From contig CABRZL010000006.1 of assembly GCA_902475435.1 (NCBI GenBank), forward strand, positions 1 through 47,854: 47,854 nucleotides of DNA, written 5' to 3'. The notes below the pieces were generated by a model. The model saw only the letters and a program-made list of their open reading frames with translations, was not told the origin of the DNA and searched no databases. Origin of the DNA: an uncultured Eubacteriales bacterium (GTDB lineage: Bacteria; Bacillota; Clostridia; Oscillospirales; Oscillospiraceae). A program made the position numbers and the translations under genes. Position 1 is the first letter of the stretch. Each line of letters opens with the position of its first letter. Below are positions 31,796 through 39,630 of this stretch, in pieces.

Positions 31796-32270
31796 GCAGA
31801 TCACCCCCTAGCTTTTCCCACAGCAGTTGCTTGGAGCGGGTTAGGAGTGTATAAATTGTATTTACATTTTTTCCTAACATCCGACTGATCTGTGGGGCGG
31901 TATACCCCTCATAGTAGTGGAGATATACAACATCTTTGTATTTTTGTGGGAGTGATAATACAGCTTCTAATACTTCTCTGTCATCTGTTGAGATTTCTGA
32001 TGGCTGTTCCATTATTTCATCCAAAGAAACCGTCCGGCTGCGAAAAAAACTCTTGAGCAGATCTTTGCAAGCATTGATTGTCACACGAATAAACCATGCT
32101 TTTTCGTGTTCTTCATTTTTAAATGAAACGGAGCTAAGGACATACTTCAAAAACACAGTTTGAAATATGTCCTCGGTATCAGCATAATTCTTGAGATGTA
32201 TCATGCAAAGCCGTCGAATCATATTAGAATATTGTTCGATTGCTCTGTTTACCTCTTGTTCGCTCCGCAT
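31788..32270 (-). CDS. ECF-type RNA polymerase sigma factor
   Basis: 160 residues, the normal size of extracytoplasmic-function sigma factors. Region 2: YSNMIRRLCMIHLKNYADTEDIFQTVFLK (quoted for 2.1-2.3 as YADTEDIFQTVFLK), then EKAWFIRVTINACKDLLK. Region 4: LPQKYKDVVYLHYYEGYTA and a helix-turn-helix ISRMLGKNVNTIYTLLTRSK. Its stop overlaps the start of the RsgI-like anti-sigma gene, the usual sigma/anti-sigma order. ATG at 32270 with GGGTGG 9 nt upstream. A secreted Asp/Cys-rich protein gene lies 15 bp upstream and is probably in the same transcript. Confidence 0.93.
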   Translation of the reverse strand: MRSEQEVNRAIEQYSNMIRRLCMIHLKNYADTEDIFQTVFLKYVLSSVSFKNEEHEKAWFIRVTINACKDLLKSFFRSRTVSLDEIMEQPSEISTDDREVLEAVLSLPQKYKDVVYLHYYEGYTAPQISRMLGKNVNTIYTLLTRSKQLLWEKLGGDLHE

Positions 32271-32285
32271 TTATATTGCCACCCG

Positions 32286-32634
32286 TTATCTGTTGCAGCC
32301 ACCTCGGAAGCCACAATCCCGACCTGTTTTTTGTCCAAGACAATTGTCACAAATACCATCGCCGTCTGCATCCGTGAAAATAAGTACCATGCTTATTCTG
32401 ACAGACACAGTTGTCACATATTCCGTCAAGATTGACGTCAATATAACGGTGAGACTCTTCGGCGAAATCGCAAACACCGTCTCTGCCCGCATCAATATAG
32501 GCGAAATCGCAAACGCCATTTTTATCTGTGTCTACAAAATTTCGCCTGCGCCCTCGACCAGCAGCGAATACACTTGTTGTTCCTATGGATAATATCATGA
32601 TTACTGTAAAAACTTTCATTAAGATCCTTTTCAT
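32286..32634 (-). pseudogene. Secreted Asp/Cys-rich repeat protein, frameshifted
   Basis: From the ATG at 32634 (GGAGG 7 nt upstream) there is a signal peptide (VFTVIMILSIGTTSVFAAG), a GRGRRR stretch, and repeats of the type FVDTDKNGVCDFA, IDAGRDGVCDFAE, IDVNLDGICDNC. The frame then breaks after KHGTYF. A shift of one base in a run of four T (minus strand; 32377-32380 on plus) continues the pattern as TDADGDGICDNC and a Cys/Gly tail ending GGCNR at 32286. Removing one base gives exactly 115 codons plus stop. The Asp-x-Asp-Gly-x-Cys loops resemble EF-hand or thrombospondin-type calcium sites. Small secreted proteins like this occur near sigma/RsgI pairs in Clostridia, as I recall. It may be a pseudogene, a phase-variable gene or a sequencing error. 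Confidence 0.7.
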
Positions 32635-32749
32635 ATAGCGCCCTCCGTATTATTTAGGATAGTCATTTCTGACTTCACCTTTAATACGATTGACAATCTG
32701 TTATCCATTCAAATTCTCAAAAAATAATTTTTCAATTTCTGCTCGCCCT

Positions 32750-33454
32750 TTATATGACAAATCCGCCGCTGACATTTATGACTTCGCCGGTGATGAAAGA
32801 TGCCTCATCCGAAGCAAGATACCACATCGTGTTTGCCACGTCTGCCGGATATCCCAGCCGCCCCAAGGGGGAATCTTGCCGCAAAGTTTCCATGGTTTCT
32901 GAAGACAAGTTTTTATTCATTTCCGTAACAATAACCCCGGGAGCCACGGCATTGACTCGAATTCCGGAAGGCCCGAGTTCCTTGGCCAAAGCCTTGGTAA
33001 GACCAATGACTGCTGCTTTAGAGGCAGAATAGGCAACTTCGCAAGAGGCCCCCACCAGACCCCACATGGAAGCCGTGTTCAGAATGACGCCTTCTTGACG
33101 CTGCAGCATAGATGGCAAAGCGGCCTTTGCGCAAAGGAAAGGGCCGGTGACGTTTACATCCATGATGCGCCGAAATCGTTCCGGCTCCGTCCAATTGATA
33201 GGATTGTAGTCGGCAATTCCCGCGTTGTTGATGAGTACATGGATTTGAGGGATTTGCTGAAAAACAGATTCTATTTGGGCAGCATTTGTTATATCACAGC
33301 GGATAGCTGTTGCGCCGGTTTCTTTTGCGACTTTGGCAGCTTGCTCCACAGATTTTTCGTAAAGAAAATATACCTGATCTCCTTCTGCGGTAAAACGGCG
33401 CACAATTGCTTCGCCGATCCCGCGAGAACCGCCCGTAACTACAACCGTTCTCAT
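32750..33454 (-). CDS. SDR family oxidoreductase (FabG-like)
   Basis: 234 residues. TGGSRGIG (7-14), NNAG (76-79), catalytic S129, Y142, K146, and PGVIVTEMN with FITGEVINVSGG near the end, all as in 3-oxoacyl-ACP reductases. No other fatty-acid synthesis gene is near, so it may be a secondary ketoreductase. Its ATG overlaps the stop of the upstream ABC transporter gene (ATGA), so it is translationally coupled as the last gene of the marR-ABC-ABC-SDR operon. This suggests a link to handling the exported or toxic compound, which is inference. Confidence 0.92.
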   Translation of the reverse strand: MRTVVVTGGSRGIGEAIVRRFTAEGDQVYFLYEKSVEQAAKVAKETGATAIRCDITNAAQIESVFQQIPQIHVLINNAGIADYNPINWTEPERFRRIMDVNVTGPFLCAKAALPSMLQRQEGVILNTASMWGLVGASCEVAYSASKAAVIGLTKALAKELGPSGIRVNAVAPGVIVTEMNKNLSSETMETLRQDSPLGRLGYPADVANTMWYLASDEASFITGEVINVSGGFVI

Positions 33455-35532
33455 AATCCATTCTCCTGCAATTCTGGAATAACTTCCGAGGATTGAAATG
33501 TGACGTCTTCTGTTTTGGAAGAGCGCTTTCTGGGAGCAATCTTACCGGGAAATTGTCCGCTATTTCCACCGGGGAAATTGCCTAGGAAACCGGGAAAATC
33601 GGGTTTTGTCTGCTGCGCAGGTTCGTCGTCTACTGCAGCGCCAATAAATTGACTGTTATAAAGATCAAAGTAAAATCCTTTTTTATCCAGCAATTGCTGA
33701 TGAGTTCCCTGCTCAATGATGGTGCCATGATTCATCACCAAAATTAGGTCGGCGTCCCGAATTGTAGACAGGCGATGGGCAATCACAAAGCTGGTACGGC
33801 CTTCCATAAGTTTTTGCATGGCCTTCTGAATCAACACTTCTGTACGGGTATCTACAGAGGATGTGGCTTCGTCCAAAATTAAGATGCTCGGATTGGAAAG
33901 AAAAGCCCGGGCAATGGTCATAAGCTGTTTCTGCCCTTGAGAGATGTTGGTGGCATCGTCGTTGATTAACGTATCATAGCCATTCGGAAGGGTCTGCACA
34001 AAATGATCTACATAAGCCATCTTTGCTGCGGCTATAATTTCCGCTTCGGTAGCCTCTTTTCCGTTCAAAGCGTTGTAACCATAGGCAATATTGTCACGGA
34101 TGGATCCGCTAAATAGCCATACGTCCTGAAGAACCATACCGATATGACTGCGGAGGTTTTCTCTTGGAATATTCCGAATATCTACGCCGTCAATGGCAAT
34201 GCGGCCGCCGTTTACTTCATAAAACCGCATGAGCAAGTTGACGAGCGTGGTCTTTCCGGCGCCGGTGGGGCCGACAATAGCAACTTTTTCGCCGGGGCGG
34301 ACTGTAAGATTGAGATCCTCAATCAATTTTGTGTCCGGTTTATAGCTGAAGGAAACATGTTCAAAAGATACAACTTTGGGATTTGTCAAATAAGTTAAAG
34401 GTTCATGATCGGGCATTGCTTCCTCTTCATCCAACAGTTCAAATACCCGTTCTGCAGAGGCCACTGTGGATTGAATGGTGGAGGCAATAGAGGCAGTTTG
34501 GGTAATGGGCATCATGAGCTGTTTGGAGTAAGCGATAATAGCGGTGACGTCTCCCAGTGTGACGACTGTACCAAAGGGGCCGCCACCCACAATCCACATG
34601 CCGCCCAATACGCAAACGGCAACATAGTTCAGGTTGTTGATTACAGTCATTGCCGGCTGAATGATACCGGAAATGAAGGCTGCCTTAAAAGAGGACTGAT
34701 ATAATATCTCGTTTTCCTGTTCAAAAGCTTCCATGGCAGCTTTTTGACGGCCAAAGAGTTTCACAACCGTGTGGCCGGTATACATTTCCTCAATTTGTCC
34801 GTTAAGATTGCCGGTAGAGGCCCATTGAGCGGTAAAATATCCTTTTGCTTTAGAGGCGATGACCTTTGTCATGAAAAAACACAGAACCACAGTCAGTAAA
34901 CTAATGAGCGTTAATAGTGGATTTCGGATAAACATAAATACCAATACGCTTACCAAAGTAATGACGGCCGAAATAATCTGTGTCAAGCTCATTTGCAGGG
35001 TCATGGAGATGTTTTCCACATCGTTGGCCACTCGGGAGAGAATATCGCCTCGGGAATGAGAGTCAAAATATTTGATTGGTAGTTTTTTCAGTTTTTGATC
35101 AATCTGCTGCCGCATGTCGTAAACCATGTTTTGGGACACGTCGATCATAACGAACTGCTGAATCAGATTGCATAATACTGAAACTGTATAAAGAAGACCA
35201 ACAACGATGGCAACCTTCCGGAGCGCAGCAAAATCAATACTGCCAGTACCTGCCTGTTTCGCCTGAAAGCCTTCTGTGATTACGTCAACCATATCTGCCA
35301 ATTTATTGGGAGCATAGGTAGAAGCAACCGTATAGACGATGGTCATAAAAAAGGTCAGGATAATCAGAGGCAGCTGTGGCTTCAAGAGTTGAAGCAAACG
35401 GCCCATGGTCCCTTTGAAATCCCGGGCTTTTTCTCCGGTAGAAATAAACCGGCCGCCCGGACCGCCGGCATGGCGTTTTTGGCGTTGAAGTTCCAGTTCT
35501 CGTTTTTCCTTTTCAATTTCTTCGTTTGCCAC
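33451..35532 (-). CDS. ABC exporter half-transporter, subunit B
   Basis: 693 residues, start codon GTG at 35532. Six membrane segments (about 50-340), then a nucleotide-binding domain with Walker A GPTGAGKT, Walker B LILDEATSSVD with the catalytic Glu, but a non-standard signature ISQGQ instead of LSGGQ. N-terminus has a GGPGGRF segment and the C-terminus a Gly/Pro/Phe-rich disordered tail (about 635-693, LGNFPGGNSGQFPGK). It abuts the partner half-transporter, with which it would make a heterodimeric multidrug-type exporter. The operon also carries marR upstream and an SDR downstream. Confidence 0.94.
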   Translation of the reverse strand: MANEEIEKEKRELELQRQKRHAGGPGGRFISTGEKARDFKGTMGRLLQLLKPQLPLIILTFFMTIVYTVASTYAPNKLADMVDVITEGFQAKQAGTGSIDFAALRKVAIVVGLLYTVSVLCNLIQQFVMIDVSQNMVYDMRQQIDQKLKKLPIKYFDSHSRGDILSRVANDVENISMTLQMSLTQIISAVITLVSVLVFMFIRNPLLTLISLLTVVLCFFMTKVIASKAKGYFTAQWASTGNLNGQIEEMYTGHTVVKLFGRQKAAMEAFEQENEILYQSSFKAAFISGIIQPAMTVINNLNYVAVCVLGGMWIVGGGPFGTVVTLGDVTAIIAYSKQLMMPITQTASIASTIQSTVASAERVFELLDEEEAMPDHEPLTYLTNPKVVSFEHVSFSYKPDTKLIEDLNLTVRPGEKVAIVGPTGAGKTTLVNLLMRFYEVNGGRIAIDGVDIRNIPRENLRSHIGMVLQDVWLFSGSIRDNIAYGYNALNGKEATEAEIIAAAKMAYVDHFVQTLPNGYDTLINDDATNISQGQKQLMTIARAFLSNPSILILDEATSSVDTRTEVLIQKAMQKLMEGRTSFVIAHRLSTIRDADLILVMNHGTIIEQGTHQQLLDKKGFYFDLYNSQFIGAAVDDEPAQQTKPDFPGFLGNFPGGNSGQFPGKIAPRKRSSKTEDVTFQSSEVIPELQENGL

Positions 35533-37263
35533 TTATGCCACCTCCTCTGCGCTTAGCTGACTCAGTACAATTTCTTTATAGACTTGGCAGGTTTCCATGA
35601 GCTGCTTGTGAGTTCCAATCCCAGCTACTTTGCCTTCATCCAAAACAACAATGCGATCGGCGCCTAGGACAGTAGTCACACGTTGGGCCACAATGAGCAC
35701 AGCGGCGCCTTGCGTTTCCTTGGCCAGCGCTTGTCGGAGTTTTGCGTCAGTCTTAAAATCCAGGGCAGAAAAGCTGTCGTCAAAAATATATACGTCAGGT
35801 TGACGGATAATTGCGCGGGCAATTGCTAAGCGTTGACGCTGTCCACCGGAAACATTGGTACCACCCTGTGAAATAGAGGATTCCAGACCATTGGGCATTT
35901 GGGAAACGAAGTCTTTGCCCTGTGCGACTTCCAGTGCATGCCACATATCTGCCTCTGTTGCGTCAGGTTTTCCGTACTGCAGGTTGGAAGCAACGGTACC
36001 GTCAAACAGCAGAGCCTTTTGTGGAACTACGCCCAAATGTTCTCTCAGCTGGGCTTGGGAGAGCGTCTTGATATCTCGGCCGTTAATGAGAATCTGCCCT
36101 TCTGTAGCGTCATAGATTCTGGGAATCAAGTTCACCAAAGTGGATTTGCCGGAACCCGTGGAACCGATAATTGCGGTAGTTTCGCCGGGCTTTGTAATAA
36201 AGCTCACATGTTCTAAAACAGGACGGTCTGCTTCCGGATAGTGGAAGGAAACATCCCGGAATTCCAAAGAAGTGAAGGGGCCCAGATCGGAGACGGACGA
36301 CGTATCGGCGTCCTGAATGGAGGGCGTATAATCCAGTATTTCGTTGATACGACCAATAGAGGTCATAGCACGGGGGATCATATTCATCATCATGGACGAG
36401 GCCATAACGCTCATGAGAATTTGGGTTAGGTAGGTTACGAAGGCGGTTAATGCGCCGATCTCCATACCAAAAGAATCAATTCTCAATGCACCCATATAAT
36501 AGGCGGCAAGCGTGGCAAAGTTCATAACCAGATTGACAATAGGCATTAAAACGGTCATCAGCTTATGGGCATGGACAGCTATGCGGAGCATCTCTTTGTT
36601 TTCCCGGTCATATCGTTGTTCTTCATAGTCCGTTCGGACAAAGGCACGAATCACTCGGATACCGGAGAGTTTTTCCCGAAGCACTTGATTGAGCATATCA
36701 ACCTGTTTTTGCTGTTTTTGAAACCAGGGATGGGATTTACGGGTGGTGAAGACTACAACTACGGAAATAATCGGAATGATAAATAGTAAAATGATTGACA
36801 GTTCTACGTCCTGCTTCAGACACATAATGATGCCGCCGATTAGTAAAATGGGCGTTGTAATGATGGTACGAAGCAACATTTGCATAGTTTGCTGAAGTTG
36901 ATTCACATCATTTGTCGTACGGGTGATGAGAGAGGGAGTGCCAAAGCGATCCAGATCGGACTGGGAGAAGGATTGCACTTTGGTGAACAGCGCTAATCGC
37001 ATATCTCTTCCATAGGCCAGGGAAGCCTTTGTGGAAAAGTAGGTGGTACCCAGCGTGCATATACCCACCAGCAGAGCGACCAGCAACATAATGCCTCCAA
37101 AAATCAAAATAGTTTTGACATCGCCTTTCATGACGCCCTGATCGATAATGGTGGCATTGAGATCGGGAAGATAGAGGTCGCTGAGGGACTGTAGTGCAAT
37201 AAAAATAATGGTAAGCAAAACCCACCACTTATATGGCCTCAAAAATTTTAGAAAATTTTTCAA
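35533..37263 (-). CDS. ABC exporter half-transporter, subunit A
   Basis: 576 residues; start is TTG at 37263 with GGAG about 10 nt upstream. Six membrane segments (about 15-300), then an ATPase domain with Walker A GSTGSGKST, a good signature VSGGQRQR, but Walker B VYIFDDSFSALD, in which the catalytic Glu is Asp. With subunit B this gives one standard ATP site (A's signature with B's Walker motifs) and one degenerate site (A's Walker motifs with B's ISQGQ), as in known heterodimeric exporters. Probably exports drugs or lipids under control of the MarR regulator 6 bp upstream. Confidence 0.94.
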   Translation of the reverse strand: MKNFLKFLRPYKWWVLLTIIFIALQSLSDLYLPDLNATIIDQGVMKGDVKTILIFGGIMLLVALLVGICTLGTTYFSTKASLAYGRDMRLALFTKVQSFSQSDLDRFGTPSLITRTTNDVNQLQQTMQMLLRTIITTPILLIGGIIMCLKQDVELSIILLFIIPIISVVVVFTTRKSHPWFQKQQKQVDMLNQVLREKLSGIRVIRAFVRTDYEEQRYDRENKEMLRIAVHAHKLMTVLMPIVNLVMNFATLAAYYMGALRIDSFGMEIGALTAFVTYLTQILMSVMASSMMMNMIPRAMTSIGRINEILDYTPSIQDADTSSVSDLGPFTSLEFRDVSFHYPEADRPVLEHVSFITKPGETTAIIGSTGSGKSTLVNLIPRIYDATEGQILINGRDIKTLSQAQLREHLGVVPQKALLFDGTVASNLQYGKPDATEADMWHALEVAQGKDFVSQMPNGLESSISQGGTNVSGGQRQRLAIARAIIRQPDVYIFDDSFSALDFKTDAKLRQALAKETQGAAVLIVAQRVTTVLGADRIVVLDEGKVAGIGTHKQLMETCQVYKEIVLSQLSAEEVA

Positions 37264-37269
37264 AAGGAA

Positions 37270-37839
37270 TCACTCCTTACCGAGGGAGTCTGGATTTTCA
37301 TCCAGCATTTCTCGGAGATTATCTCCAAGTTTTATAAGAACTTCCAACATTGTGTCAAAGGATTCCTGCTCGATGCCGGCAAAGCAGCGGGAAAAATAAG
37401 CATTGACGTTTTTTTTGTTTTCGGCATCAATGGTTTTTGCCAGCTCTGTTGGATAGATTCTGTAAATGCGTTGGTCGTCTTGATCTGGACGGCGGTCAAT
37501 GTAGCCGGACTTTTCCATCTTTTGAAGCATCACAGTAGCAGTGGCGCGTTGAATATGGAGCTTATCCGCCAACTCCCGTTGACTTAGACCCGGAAAGCGA
37601 ATGACGACTTTCATGGCTCCGGCTTGGGCCGGGGGCAAACCGTCTTGTCGGAATAGTGTACGAAAGGCCATATGATGCATTCTGCCCAAAAGCTCTATTC
37701 GGCGGATAGTAGCAAATTCTGGTGAGTCTTCCTCCTCTGCCTCTGCTTCCTCTACTTCAAAGGGTGGTCGGTGTTCCGGACGAGGTGGCCGCATCTCAAA
37801 AGGCGGGTCCTGATCCCAAGCATCTTCCGGTCGTTTCAT
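37270..37839 (-). CDS. MarR-family transcriptional regulator
   Basis: 189 residues. A charged, Pro/Glu-rich N-terminal extension (about 1-40, EVEEAEAEEEDSPEF) precedes the winged-helix domain: GLPPAQAGAMKVVIRFPG, LSQRELADKLHIQRATATVMLQKMEKSGYI (recognition part) and the wing DRRPDQDDQRIYRI. It is first in the operon with the ABC exporter and probably represses it. ATG at 37839 with AAGGAG. Repeated CTAACAAT boxes and a palindrome in its promoter are the probable binding sites. Confidence 0.93.
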   Translation of the reverse strand: MKRPEDAWDQDPPFEMRPPRPEHRPPFEVEEAEAEEEDSPEFATIRRIELLGRMHHMAFRTLFRQDGLPPAQAGAMKVVIRFPGLSQRELADKLHIQRATATVMLQKMEKSGYIDRRPDQDDQRIYRIYPTELAKTIDAENKKNVNAYFSRCFAGIEQESFDTMLEVLIKLGDNLREMLDENPDSLGKE

Positions 37840-37879
37840 AAAAATACTCCTTTCAAAATTTGCGTGGCATTCTAAATGT

Positions 37880-37908
37880 AATATAACAAACTGTCATTTA
37901 TCTAACAA
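37880..37908 (-). promoter_or_regulatory. Promoter of the marR-ABC-SDR operon
   Basis: Minus strand: -35 TTGTTA (37903-37908), 17-bp spacer, -10 TATATT (37880-37885). Confidence 0.6.
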
Positions 37909-37928
37909 TTAGCGAACTAACAATAGCG
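37902..37928. promoter_or_regulatory. Candidate MarR operator
   Basis: On plus, CTAACAATTAGCG (37902-37914) and CTAACAATAGCG (37917-37928) are direct repeats with 15-bp period. They enclose the inverted repeat TTAG-CGAA-CTAA (37909-37920). The block overlaps the -35 of the marR promoter. The rest of the 315-bp gap between marR and the FAD gene holds only this and the plus-strand promoter. Confidence 0.6.
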
Positions 37929-38075
37929 TATTTCATGGGATTTGTCAACTGTTTTTTAGAAAAATAATAGATCTTCTGAAAAACTTCATATTAGAGGAAA
38001 CAAACTTGATATGAGTTTACTTGATGGTGCAGGGATGAATTGTGCCAAAAGATATATTTTTGATAAAAAGCAGTC

Positions 38076-38103
38076 TTGCAATTTTGTGATTTCATGCTAT
38101 AAT
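38076..38103 (+). promoter_or_regulatory. Promoter of the FAD-dependent oxidoreductase gene
   Basis: -35 TTGCAA (38076-38081), 16-bp spacer, perfect -10 TATAAT (38098-38103). Confidence 0.75.
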
Positions 38104-38155
38104 AAATTGGTTTGCCAAGAACGGACAGACTGAAGAACCAAAGGAGGCACCTAAT

Positions 38156-39544
38156 ATGCATTATGATGTAGCAATTATTGGCGCCGGAGAGGCCGGCGTA
38201 TTTGCGGGGTATGAGCTCATGCGTCTGCAGCCTGACCTGAAGATTCTGATTTTGGAGCAGGGAGCGGACATTTATTCCCGGCGCTGTCCCATTGTTACCG
38301 GCAAAGTGAAGTCCTGTATTGGCTGCAAACCCTGTGCGATTATGGCAGGTTTTGGTGGCGCCGGCGCTTTCTCTGACGGTAAATATAATTTTACGACTGA
38401 ATTTGGCGGGTGGTTGACCGATTATATGGACAGCACTGAGATCATGGATCTGATTGACTATGTGGATTCCATCAATGTTGCCCATGGAGCTACAACGGAA
38501 GTATTCTCAACAGATACGCCTGAAGCAAGGGCAATTGAAGTAAAGGCGTTGCAAAATGATTTGCATCTGCTGGGAGCAAGATGTAAGCATTTAGGGACGG
38601 AGAACAACCTGAAGATTCTTCAGAGTATTTATGAATCCATGAAGGATCATGTAGAATTTCGGTTCCATGCGCCGGTTCAAACCATTGCGCAGGATGATAA
38701 CGGAGAATATCTGCTGGGGCTGGAGCAGGACGCCGTTCATTGCAAATATTTGATTGCGGCGCCAGGACGCAGCGGCGCCGAATGGTTTTCTGACCGCTGT
38801 AAGGAATTAGGCCTCAAGCTGATTAACAACCAGGTGGACTTGGGCGTTCGGGTGGAACTGCCTGCTACAGTTTTTGAACATATTACAAATGTGGTCTATG
38901 AGTCTAAGCTGGTATACCGGACCAAACTCTATGGGGATCAGGTGCGCACCTTCTGTATGAATCCATATGGACATGTTGTGTCTGAAAACGTAGACGGACT
39001 AATCACGGTGAATGGCCATTCCTATACAGATCCGGCGCTTCGCAGTGAGAATACAAACTTTGCTTTGCTGGTATCCAACCGCTTTACATCGCCCTTTAAC
39101 CAGCCATACGCCTATGGAAAGCATATTGCCTCTTTGAGCAATATGTTGGGCGGAGGCGTACTGGTTCAACGGTTTGGAGATCTGATTAAAGGCGTTCGTA
39201 GCAATGACCATAGGTTGAGCAAGAGCTTTACCAAGCCCACCCTAAATGCCACCCCGGGCGATCTTTCTCTGGTGCTGCCAAAGCGGCACATGGACAATAT
39301 CATTGAGATGATTTATGCTCTGGATAAGATTGCGCCAGGTACGGCTAATTATGATACGCTTCTTTATGGAGTAGAGGTAAAGTTCTATTCGTCCAGGTTG
39401 GAACTCTCTGGAGAATTGGAGACAAAGCTTCCCAATATGTTTGCCATTGGCGACGGCGCTGGTATTACTCGGGGCCTTGCGCAAGCAGGCGCTTCCGGGG
39501 TCCATGTAGCCCGAACGATTGCACAGCGGGAAGGACAAAAGTAG
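38156..39544 (+). CDS. FAD-dependent protein (COG2509-like dehydrogenase)
   Basis: 462 residues, ATG with GGAGG upstream. FAD-binding Rossmann motif IIGAGEAGVFAG (7-18) and LEQG at the end of the second strand; C-terminal FAD contact FAIGDGAGITRGLAQAGASG. A cysteine group (C44, C54, C57, C60; SCIGCKPC) lies just after the dinucleotide fold and could bind a metal or act in redox chemistry. Typical of the poorly characterised FAD-dependent dehydrogenases of Firmicutes; substrate unknown. It has its own promoter and shares a bidirectional terminator with the convergent lipoprotein gene. Confidence 0.88.
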   Translation: MHYDVAIIGAGEAGVFAGYELMRLQPDLKILILEQGADIYSRRCPIVTGKVKSCIGCKPCAIMAGFGGAGAFSDGKYNFTTEFGGWLTDYMDSTEIMDLIDYVDSINVAHGATTEVFSTDTPEARAIEVKALQNDLHLLGARCKHLGTENNLKILQSIYESMKDHVEFRFHAPVQTIAQDDNGEYLLGLEQDAVHCKYLIAAPGRSGAEWFSDRCKELGLKLINNQVDLGVRVELPATVFEHITNVVYESKLVYRTKLYGDQVRTFCMNPYGHVVSENVDGLITVNGHSYTDPALRSENTNFALLVSNRFTSPFNQPYAYGKHIASLSNMLGGGVLVQRFGDLIKGVRSNDHRLSKSFTKPTLNATPGDLSLVLPKRHMDNIIEMIYALDKIAPGTANYDTLLYGVEVKFYSSRLELSGELETKLPNMFAIGDGAGITRGLAQAGASGVHVARTIAQREGQK

Positions 39545-39559
39545 AGAGCGGTAAAAATA

Positions 39560-39620
39560 TTAAAATCAAGTATCCCCTGATGAGTTTACGTCGTCAGGGG
39601 ATACTTGATTATTTGTGTTT
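39560..39620. terminator. Bidirectional terminator
   Basis: Perfect 16-bp stem (39565-39580 with 39594-39609), 13-nt loop. T-rich on plus (TATTTGTGTTT) and on minus (TTTTAATATTTTT). Confidence 0.92.
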
Positions 39621-39630
39621 ATGGACCAAG

